DNA from: Acetofilamentum sp.
GTDB taxonomy: Bacteria > Bacteroidota > Bacteroidia > Bacteroidales > JAFGUD01
Length of the DNA: 6,221 nt
Reading direction: 5' to 3'
Assembly (NCBI GenBank): GCA_020722645.1
Contig: DYKL01000218.1
Span: 1-6,221 of the forward strand
Below are positions 1 through 6,221 of the stretch, piece after piece (positions within the stretch are counted from its first letter, which is position 1; every line of letters starts with the position of its first letter). A program made the translations under genes and the position numbers. Below the pieces are notes generated by a model. That model was not told the origin of the DNA. It searched no databases and saw only the letters and a program-made list of their open reading frames with translations.

Positions 1-26
1 TTCCTTCGTTATTACTCAGGATGACG
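1..26. repeat. Edge of a probable dispersed intergenic repeat
   Basis: The first 26 bases, ending in CTCAGGATGACG, read on the minus strand as CGTCATCCTGAG...CGAAGG. This resembles a short dispersed repeat that I recall from intergenic regions of many Bacteroidota and other genomes. TCCT (2-5) and AGGA (18-21) can pair as a weak hairpin arm. The window starts inside or at the edge of the element, so its full length is not visible. The identification rests on memory of the motif, not on a search, and there is no second copy in this window. Confidence 0.35.
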
Positions 27-101
27 CTAATTGAAAAATTAACGAATTATTGTTCAATATAATGTTGAAAAAAACATTTTTAAAAAATATTTTAAATTTT
101 T

Positions 102-133
102 TTTGTTTAATAAATTGTTTTTTCTAAAATTTG
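102..133 (+). promoter_or_regulatory. Candidate Bacteroidota-type promoter for the rnf operon
   Basis: TTTG at 102-105 is followed after 19 bp by TAAAATTTG at 125-133. This resembles the Bacteroidota primary sigma-factor consensus (TTTG near -33 and TAnnTTTG near -7), except that the inner spacer is three bases instead of two. Transcription would start a few bases past 133, giving a very short leader before the ATG at 152. It is the best match I found upstream of the first gene, but AT-rich DNA yields chance matches easily. Confidence 0.35.
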
Positions 134-151
134 CCGCATTATTTTATAACA

Positions 152-568
152 ATGACAAAGCAGGACACAATAGAACACGATGCAGTTATAAAAGCTGTTT
201 TTGATGATTATTATGAAGCTGAAATACTACAAATAGCAAGTTGTGCTTCTTGTCAGTTAAAAAAATTATGCTCTGTTTCTGATATGGCTCAAAAAACAAT
301 CATTGTTCAAAAAGATAATCAGAAAAACATTAAAACCGGAGACAATGTTGTGATTTATTTAGCTCAAAGCAAAGGTTTGAAAGCCGTCTTTTTAGGATAT
401 GTTTTACCTTTAATTTTAGTTATTTCATCTTTGTTTATAACATTTGAAATAATTAAAAACGAACTCATTTCAGGCATAATTTCAATCGTAATTTTGTTTC
501 CGTATTATTTAATTTTATATCTTCTCAGAAATAAAATAGAAAACGAATATAAGTTTTTTATAAAATAA
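152..568 (+). CDS. RseC/MucC-family (SoxR-reducing system) small membrane protein heading the rnf operon
   Basis: This 138-aa protein matches the RseC/MucC family by layout. It has a short cytoplasmic N-terminal part, a cysteine cluster (Cys31, Cys34, Cys40 in SCASCQLKKLCS), a small beta-rich stretch containing GDNVVIYL (63-70), and two hydrophobic segments near 79-99 and 105-124. In E. coli, RseC works with the Rsx (Rnf) complex to keep SoxR reduced. No SoxR is visible here, so a role in Rnf assembly or redox upkeep is an inference. I chose ATG at 152. An in-frame TTG at 131 would add seven residues (MPHYFIT) that look unlike the family and would overlap the candidate -7 element. rnfB follows 23 bp after the stop codon. 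The family call is good; the function in this organism is open. Confidence 0.85.
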   Translation: MTKQDTIEHDAVIKAVFDDYYEAEILQIASCASCQLKKLCSVSDMAQKTIIVQKDNQKNIKTGDNVVIYLAQSKGLKAVFLGYVLPLILVISSLFITFEIIKNELISGIISIVILFPYYLILYLLRNKIENEYKFFIK

Positions 569-591
569 ATAATTTTCAATTTGAAAAATAT

Positions 592-1491
592 ATGAATATA
601 ATTGTTTTATCAGTAATTGTTTTGGGAGTAATAGGTTTGTTTTCAGGTCTGATACTTTTTTTCATAGCTCAAAAGTTTAAAGTATATGAAGACCCTAAAA
701 TTGATGAAGTTGAAGCTGTTTTGCCGGCTGCAAACTGCGGCGGTTGCGGTTACGCAGGTTGCCGTAATTTTGCCGAAGCATGTGTAAAAGCAGAAAATCT
801 CGATTCTCTTAATTGTCCGGTAGGTGGAAATAAAACAATGCAAAAAGTTGCTGTAATTTTAGGCAAAACTGTCGAAGCAAAAGACCCTCAAATTGCAGTT
901 ATCAGATGCAATGGGACACCCGAATTCAGAAAAAGAACAAATATTTATGACGGTGCAACAACATGTGCAATGGAATCAGCTCTTTATGGTGGTCATACTG
1001 ACTGTCAATACGGTTGCTTAGGTCATGGCGATTGTGTAGTTGTTTGTAAATTCGATGCTATCGAAATGGATCCGGTTACTATGCTACCGGTTGTCAATGA
1101 CAAATGTACAGCTTGTGGTGCTTGCGTTAAAGCTTGTCCAAAAAATATTATTGAACTCAGACCCAAAGGAAAAAAAGACAGAAGAATTTTTGTTTCCTGC
1201 GTTAATAAAGACAAAGGAGGAACTGCAAAAAAATCTTGTCAGGTTGCTTGTATCGGTTGTAAAGCCTGCTTTAATGTTTGTAAATATGATGCTATAACTA
1301 TTGATAATTTTCTTGCATATATTGACCCTCACAAATGTAAACTATGCCGTGCCTGCGTTACTGTTTGTCCTACTAACGCAATATGGGAATTAAATTTCCC
1401 TCCCCGAAAAATTAAAGAAGAATCTGAAACAAATAAAGAGGCTGCAGTAGCTGATGAAAATAAAAACAAAAATGACGAAACTTTGCAGTAA
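592..1491 (+). CDS. rnfB: Rnf complex subunit RnfB, long multi-cluster Fe-S protein
   Basis: RnfB is the ferredoxin-facing Fe-S subunit of the Rnf complex, anchored in the membrane by an N-terminal helix (residues about 3-25). Next comes the Fes-type 4Fe-4S domain, with Cys49, Cys52, Cys57 and Cys75 in NCGGCGYAGC...NCPVGG. Ferredoxin-like cysteine groups follow at 138/142/148/152, 172/175/178/182 (CxxCxxCxxxCP), 220/223/226/230 and 249/252/255/259 (CxxCxxCxxxCP). There are 25 cysteines in all, enough for the Fes cluster plus about four more. At 299 aa it is much longer than E. coli RsxB (about 190 aa) and resembles the long form of anaerobes such as Clostridia and Bacteroidota. The last 30 residues are a charged Lys/Glu/Asn tail, probably disordered. 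The presence of RnfB separates this operon from the related Nqr operons, which lack it. Confidence 0.97.
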   Translation: MNIIVLSVIVLGVIGLFSGLILFFIAQKFKVYEDPKIDEVEAVLPAANCGGCGYAGCRNFAEACVKAENLDSLNCPVGGNKTMQKVAVILGKTVEAKDPQIAVIRCNGTPEFRKRTNIYDGATTCAMESALYGGHTDCQYGCLGHGDCVVVCKFDAIEMDPVTMLPVVNDKCTACGACVKACPKNIIELRPKGKKDRRIFVSCVNKDKGGTAKKSCQVACIGCKACFNVCKYDAITIDNFLAYIDPHKCKLCRACVTVCPTNAIWELNFPPRKIKEESETNKEAAVADENKNKNDETLQ

Positions 1492-1543
1492 AATAATATT
1501 AAACAATACGATAATTTAACAAACTTTTTAACAAAATATATTT

Positions 1544-2881
1544 ATGCTGAAAACATTTCCCAAAGGCGGTGTTCATCCACCAGAAAACAAGTTGTCAGCC
1601 GATAAACCGACAAAAATTTTAGGAATACCCGAAGAAGTTGCAATTCCATTACAACAGCATCTTGGTGCTCCAAACAAAGTGATAGTTGATAAAAAAAACA
1701 AAGTAAAAGTCGGTCAGAAAATTGTAGAAGCATCTGGTTTTGTCTCCGCAAATGTTCATTCAAGTGTATCCGGTACTGTAACAAAAATTGATGAAATAAT
1801 TGACGCATCAGGATATAAAAAACCTGCCGTTTTTATAAAAGTAGAAGGCGATGAATGGGAGGAGTCTATTGACAGAAGTAAAGATATTATAAAAGATATA
1901 AAACTTTCAGGCGAAGAAATTATAAAAAAAGCTGCTGAAATGGGAATAGTAGGGCTTGGAGGTGCAACTTTCCCTACTCACGTTAAATTAAGCGTTCCAA
2001 AAGGCTCAAAGTGCGAATTTCTTATTATTAATGGTGTAGAATGTGAGCCATACTTGACTTCTGACCATCGCTTAATGCTCGAAAATGCGGATGAACTTAT
2101 TATCGGAACTCAAATTCTTATGAAAGCCTTAAATGTTAATAAAGCATTTATAGGTGTTGAGAACAATAAACAGGATGCAATTGAGCATTTGAATAATATT
2201 GTAAAAAAATACACAAATGATATCGAAATAGTTCCACTTAAAGTACAATATCCGCAAGGTGGTGAAAAACAGCTTATTAAAGCCGTAACAGGAAGAGAAG
2301 TACCTTCGGGAGGTTTACCTATTCATGCAGGTGTTGTAGTACAAAATGTAGGGACAACTTTTGCCGTTTACGAAGCGATTCAAAAAAACAAACCATTGAT
2401 TGAAAGAATCGCAACAATAACAGGAAAATCTGTCAAAGAACCCGGTAATTATTGGTTTAGAATAGGTACACCTGTCAATATGATTATTGAAGCAGCCGGA
2501 GGATTACCGGAAGATACCGGAAAAGTTATCAGTGGCGGACCTATGATGGGTAAAGCCTTAAACTCATTAGATGCTCCTATGACAAAGGGAACTTCCGGAA
2601 TTTTAATTATGCAAATACAAGAGTCGAAAAGAGGAAATATAATGCCTTGCATACGTTGCACAAAATGCGTAAATGTTTGTCCGCAAGGATTAGAACCATA
2701 TTTATTAATGAACATTGCCGAAAAACAAATTTGGGAAATGGCTGAAAAAGAGCATAATATGGATTGTATTGAATGTGGTTCATGCAGTTTTATTTGTCCA
2801 TCTGACAGACCGCTTTTAGATTACATAAGATTCGGAAAACAAAAGGTTGCAGCAATGATTAGAGCCAGAAGCTCAAAATAA
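1544..2881 (+). CDS. rnfC: Rnf complex subunit RnfC, NAD(H)- and FMN-binding Fe-S protein
   Basis: RnfC is the peripheral cytoplasmic subunit where NAD+ is reduced (or NADH oxidised). It is related to the 51-kDa flavoprotein subunit of complex I and to NqrF/NqrA-type modules. The N-terminal RnfC barrel domain begins with FPKGGVHPPENK (5-16). The Complex I 51-kDa-like nucleotide-binding region shows GLGGATFPTHVK (137-148), NGVECEPYLTSDHRLM (163-178) and YPQGGEKQLI (236-245). An SLBB-like region follows at about 255-335. Two 4Fe-4S motifs close the protein: Cys369/372/375/379 and Cys408/411/414/418, both CxxCxxCxxxCP. At 445 aa it has the compact form and lacks the long Ala/Lys-rich repeat tail of E. 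coli RsxC. It starts 52 bp after rnfB with no Shine-Dalgarno sequence. Confidence 0.97.
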   Translation: MLKTFPKGGVHPPENKLSADKPTKILGIPEEVAIPLQQHLGAPNKVIVDKKNKVKVGQKIVEASGFVSANVHSSVSGTVTKIDEIIDASGYKKPAVFIKVEGDEWEESIDRSKDIIKDIKLSGEEIIKKAAEMGIVGLGGATFPTHVKLSVPKGSKCEFLIINGVECEPYLTSDHRLMLENADELIIGTQILMKALNVNKAFIGVENNKQDAIEHLNNIVKKYTNDIEIVPLKVQYPQGGEKQLIKAVTGREVPSGGLPIHAGVVVQNVGTTFAVYEAIQKNKPLIERIATITGKSVKEPGNYWFRIGTPVNMIIEAAGGLPEDTGKVISGGPMMGKALNSLDAPMTKGTSGILIMQIQESKRGNIMPCIRCTKCVNVCPQGLEPYLLMNIAEKQIWEMAEKEHNMDCIECGSCSFICPSDRPLLDYIRFGKQKVAAMIRARSSK

Positions 2882-2949
2882 TTTTATTACTTAAAACAAA
2901 ACATTTATAATCACTAAGTTATATTTTTTATTAAAATTTCAAAAACAAA

Positions 2950-4007
<1,058 letters not shown>

Positions 4008-4021
4008 TGTATTTTGAACAT

Positions 4022-4260
4022 GATAAATATAAATAAGTACAGACCTTGCTTGCAACGTCTCTTTAAACTCGATAAATAAATAAGTACAGACGTTACATGC
4101 AACGTCTCTTTAAACTCGATAAATAAATAAGTACAGACCTTGCATGCAACGTCTCTTTAAACTCGATAAATAAATAAGTACAGACGTTACATGCAACGTC
4201 TCTTTAAACTTGATAAATAAATAAGTATAGACCTTGCATGCAACGTCTCTTTAAAAACTT
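4022..4260. repeat. Five-copy 47-bp tandem repeat array, alternating A-B-A-B-A
   Basis: Five head-to-tail units begin with GATAAATAAATAAGTACAGAC and end with CAACGTCTCTTTAAACTC: 4022-4070 (49 bp), 4071-4117, 4118-4164 and 4165-4211 (47 bp each), and 4212-4260 (49 bp). Units 1, 3 and 5 carry AGACCTTGC in the left palindrome arm (type A). Units 2 and 4 carry AGACGTTAC (type B) and differ from each other only in their last base. The first unit has an extra TA and the last has an extra AA, so the outer copies are the most divergent. The array fills most of the gap between rnfD and rnfG and ends 14 bp before the rnfG start. No coding role is visible: the 47-bp period shifts the frame at every copy. 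Confidence 0.97.
4041..4248. repeat. Five 20-bp imperfect palindromes, one per repeat unit
   Basis: Each 47-bp unit has a palindromic core, at 4041-4060, 4088-4107, 4135-4154, 4182-4201 and 4229-4248. The right arm TGCAACGTCT is identical in all five. The left arm is AGACCTTGCA (type A; the first copy ends in T) or AGACGTTACA (type B), each with one mismatch to the perfect complement AGACGTTGCA. In the transcript these would fold into short hairpins, or arms from different copies could pair with each other. The ideal core AGACGTTGCATGCAACGTCT resembles a dispersed palindrome I recall from Bacteroidota and cyanobacterial intergenic DNA. No T-run follows the hairpins, so they are not typical rho-independent terminators. 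Confidence 0.9.
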
Positions 4261-4274
4261 TATAACTAAAATAT

Positions 4275-4865
4275 ATGGCAACAAAAATGAAATCTTCACT
4301 GCTGACAATGAGCCTCTCTTTGCTTTTAGTATCAGGAGTTTCTTCTGCATTGTTGGCTTATGTTTATTCGCTTACAAAAGATCCAATAGCACAGGCAAAT
4401 AATCAAAAGAAAATAGATGCATTATCTCAGGTGCTTCCTGAATTTAATAATGAACCTATTGCTGAATGTTATAAAATTCCCTCGGATGGTGACAGTCTGA
4501 CTTGTTATATTGGTAAAAAAGATGACGAAATTGTTGGAATAGCAATTGAAACATATACAAATATTGCTTTCGGCGGTCATTTTTCAGTTATCGTAGGATT
4601 TAAACCTGATGGCACAATTTATAATACAATGATTCTTGAACATAAAGAGACTCCGGGCTTAGGTGATAAAACAGATAAAGAAAAATCAGACTGGAGTAAT
4701 CAGTTCAACGACAAAGACCCCAATGTTTTTAAACTAAAAGTTAAAAAAGATGGTGGTGATGTTGATGCTATTACTGCAGCAACTATTTCTTCAAGAGCTT
4801 ATTGTGATGCAGTAAGTCGTGCATATAACTCTTTTATTCAATATGTTAAACCAACTCTACAATAA
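4275..4865 (+). CDS. rnfG: Rnf complex subunit RnfG, FMN-binding electron transfer protein
   Basis: RnfG, related to NqrC, is anchored by one N-terminal helix (about 8-31) and places its FMN-binding domain on the outer face of the cytoplasmic membrane. The FMN-binding domain shows FGGHFSVIVGFKPDG (99-113), HKETPGLGDK (123-132) and the flavinylation motif DAITAATISS (164-173). Thr170 is the expected acceptor of covalent FMN, attached by ApbE in characterised homologues. At 196 aa the length is typical. The ATG at 4275 gives a short polar N-terminus before the helix; a second ATG four codons on (4287) is also possible. It follows the 47-bp repeat array by 14 bp and precedes rnfE by 8 bp, so rnfG, rnfE and rnfA form a compact block after the repeat gap. 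Confidence 0.96.
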   Translation: MATKMKSSLLTMSLSLLLVSGVSSALLAYVYSLTKDPIAQANNQKKIDALSQVLPEFNNEPIAECYKIPSDGDSLTCYIGKKDDEIVGIAIETYTNIAFGGHFSVIVGFKPDGTIYNTMILEHKETPGLGDKTDKEKSDWSNQFNDKDPNVFKLKVKKDGGDVDAITAATISSRAYCDAVSRAYNSFIQYVKPTLQ

Positions 4866-4873
4866 ATATCAAA

Positions 4874-5482
4874 ATGGAATCAAAAAGTAAATTTTCAATT
4901 CTGACCAATGGGATATTAAAAGAAAATCCTACGTTTATAATGATTTTGGGAACATGTCCTACTTTAGGAACAACAACTTCTGCGTTTAATGGTCTTGGTA
5001 TGGGTGTGGCAACTTTGTTTGTACTGGTAATGTCAAATATTTTTATTTCATTGCTGAAAAATTTAATACCTGATAAAGTTCGTATTCCTGCATATATTGT
5101 GGTGATTGCAACTTTTGTAACAATTGTCGATTTATCAATGAACGCTTATGTTCCGGCATTATATAAAACTTTAGGTATTTTTATTCCTTTGATTGTTGTT
5201 AACTGTATTGTTCTGGGTAGAGCAGAAGCTTTTGCTTCAAAAAATTCAGTTCTTGATTCAACTCTTGACGGAATTGGAATGGGAATTGGTTTTACACTTG
5301 CCTTAGTCATGATAGGAGGAATTAGAGAAATATTAGGTTCAGGAAAAATATTCGGTTTAAATTTACACTTATTCCCCGGTGATGGAATTTTAGTTTTCAT
5401 TCTTGCTCCCGGAGGATTTTTAGTATTTGGCTATTTAATGGCTTTAATCATAAATTTAAACAAAAAATTACAAAAAAGTTAA
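4874..5482 (+). CDS. rnfE: Rnf complex subunit RnfE, integral membrane protein
   Basis: RnfE (NqrD family) is a six-helix membrane subunit of 202 aa. Hydrophobic segments lie at about 20-32, 41-62, 71-95, 97-118, 131-150 and 172-195. The family signatures are NPTFIMILGTCPTLG (18-32) and VVNCIVLGRAEAFASKN (108-124). NCxxLGRAEAFA separates RnfE/NqrD from RnfA/NqrE. Cys28 and Cys111 match the conserved cysteines that, together with those of RnfA, hold an intramembrane [2Fe-2S] cluster in solved Rnf/Nqr structures. It starts 8 bp after rnfG, and rnfA starts 17 bp after its stop, so all three are very likely co-transcribed. The start is the first ATG; it gives the usual short polar N-terminus before FSILTNGILKENP. 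Confidence 0.97.
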   Translation: MESKSKFSILTNGILKENPTFIMILGTCPTLGTTTSAFNGLGMGVATLFVLVMSNIFISLLKNLIPDKVRIPAYIVVIATFVTIVDLSMNAYVPALYKTLGIFIPLIVVNCIVLGRAEAFASKNSVLDSTLDGIGMGIGFTLALVMIGGIREILGSGKIFGLNLHLFPGDGILVFILAPGGFLVFGYLMALIINLNKKLQKS

Positions 5483-5499
5483 TTTAAAAATATACTACA

Positions 5500-6078
5500 A
5501 TGGCTGAATATATTTTAATTTTTATAAGTGCTGTACTTGTTAATAATATAGTACTTGCAAAATTTTTAGGAATTTGTCCTTTTATTGGTGTTTCAAAAAA
5601 AACATCAACAGCAATGGGTATGAGTGCTGCTGTTGTTTTTGTTATAGTTCTTGCTACAATTGTTACATGGCTGCTGAATAAATATGTTCTTGTAAAATTT
5701 AACCTGATTTTTTTACAAACCATTGTATTTATTTTAGTAATTGCGGCATTGGTTCAAATGGTTGAAATAATACTTAAAAAAGTCAGTCCTCCTTTATATC
5801 AGGCATTAGGTATATTTTTACCGCTAATTACCACTAACTGTGCTGTATTGGGTGTTGCTATTCTTGTTGCAAACAATAAAGATTACGGTCTGCTTGAAGG
5901 TACTGTTTTTGGTTTTTCTACCGCAGTCGGTTTCGGTTTAGCTTTAATCATTTTTTCCGGAATCAGAGAACAACTTGAATTTTCTGATATTCCAAAAGCC
6001 CTGAAAGGAGCTCCAATTGCTTTGATTATTGCCGGAATTCTTGCCCTTGCATTTATGGGGTTTGCCGGATTAGCATAA
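5500..6078 (+). CDS. rnfA: Rnf complex subunit RnfA, integral membrane protein
   Basis: RnfA (NqrE family) is the last gene of the operon and encodes a 192-aa, six-helix membrane subunit. Hydrophobic segments lie at about 3-23, 38-60, 69-91, 100-123, 133-153 and 170-190. The signatures are VNNIVLAKFLGICPFIGVSKK (from residue 14) and LPLITTNCAVLGVAI (107-121). Cys26 and Cys114 are the expected ligands shared with RnfE Cys28 and Cys111 for the membrane [2Fe-2S] cluster. RnfA and RnfE are homologues that sit in opposite orientations in the membrane, and the GxCP and NCxVLG motifs recur in both. The gene lies last here, whereas in Proteobacteria rnfA comes first. A strong terminator begins 8 bp after its stop codon. 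Confidence 0.97.
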   Translation: MAEYILIFISAVLVNNIVLAKFLGICPFIGVSKKTSTAMGMSAAVVFVIVLATIVTWLLNKYVLVKFNLIFLQTIVFILVIAALVQMVEIILKKVSPPLYQALGIFLPLITTNCAVLGVAILVANNKDYGLLEGTVFGFSTAVGFGLALIIFSGIREQLEFSDIPKALKGAPIALIIAGILALAFMGFAGLA

Positions 6079-6085
6079 ATTTTTT

Positions 6086-6112
6086 AAAAGCCTGATTTTT
6101 TCAGGCTTTTTT
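6086..6112 (+). terminator. Rho-independent terminator of the rnf operon
   Basis: A perfect 10-bp stem AAAAGCCTGA (6086-6095) pairs with TCAGGCTTTT (6101-6110) across a five-T loop, and the T-run extends to 6112. It begins 7 bases past the rnfA TAA, as expected for the end of the operon. It looks directional: on the minus strand the T-run after the stem is only four bases and then turns into A. Confidence 0.93.
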
Positions 6113-6221
6113 ATTTATTATGATTTATCAAAATCAAAAAATTTGAATATTTAACCTGAATTATTCATATCAATAGTTCGGTATATTTTGAAGTAATTCG
6201 TTAATATTCAGCAAATTGATT
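6113..6221. other. AT-rich 3' flank with no visible gene
   Basis: The last 109 bases have no ORF of useful size, no tRNA-like fold and no repeat shared with the rest of the window. They could be the leader of a gene beyond the window; TATATTTTG near 6182 only loosely resembles a -7 element. Confidence 0.6.

Noticed and set aside
53..69. TTCAA/TTGAA inverted repeat upstream of the operon
   Set aside because: Only five AT-rich base pairs with a 7-base loop and no following T-run; expected by chance in such DNA.
1040..1297. Plus-strand 85-codon ORF within rnfB
   Set aside because: It is an out-of-frame shadow of the ferredoxin-like region of rnfB, with no family resemblance of its own.
4041..4248. 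Palindromes as intra-operon terminators
   Set aside because: Each is followed by CTTTAAAC rather than a U-run, and downstream genes of the same complex must be expressed.
4022..4260. Possible CRISPR array
   Set aside because: The units are directly adjacent with no unique spacers; apart from the A/B alternation the whole 47 bp repeats. No cas genes are present.

Overview
This window holds one complete seven-gene operon for a membrane Rnf complex (ion-translocating ferredoxin:NAD+ oxidoreductase). All genes are on the + strand, in the order rseC-like, rnfB, rnfC, rnfD, rnfG, rnfE, rnfA, and a clear rho-independent terminator follows rnfA. The B-C-D-G-E-A order, strongly AT-rich DNA, absence of Shine-Dalgarno sequences before every start, and a candidate TTTG...TAnnTTTG-type promoter all point to a member of the Bacteroidota (Bacteroidales-like). 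Species cannot be told from the sequence alone.

Layout: 1-26 looks like the edge of a dispersed intergenic repeat. 27-151 is an AT-rich leader with a candidate promoter at 102-133. 152-568 encodes a small RseC-type membrane protein with a cysteine cluster. 592-1491 (rnfB), 1544-2881 (rnfC) and 2950-3978 (rnfD) follow with gaps of 23, 52 and 68 bp. A 296-bp gap then splits the operon between rnfD and rnfG. It is filled almost entirely by repeats: about five AATAGTG heptamers overlapping the rnfD stop codon, then five copies of a 47-bp unit in an alternating A-B-A-B-A pattern, each with a 20-bp imperfect palindrome. rnfG (4275-4865), rnfE (4874-5482) and rnfA (5500-6078) are tightly packed. The terminator lies at 6086-6112, and the last 109 bp show no gene.

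How the parts work together: RnfB (Fe-S protein, ferredoxin side) and RnfC (NAD(H)/FMN and Fe-S) are the cytoplasmic electron-handling subunits. RnfA and RnfE are homologous membrane proteins that each supply conserved cysteines for a shared intramembrane [2Fe-2S] cluster. RnfG and RnfD carry covalent FMN on threonine, and both acceptor motifs are intact here. Ferredoxin oxidation coupled to NAD+ reduction drives Na+ or H+ export; the coupling ion cannot be read from this sequence. The flavin transferase ApbE, needed to load RnfD and RnfG, is not in the window. The enzyme itself looks conventional. The unusual parts are the structured repeat array inside the operon and the RseC-like protein at its head.
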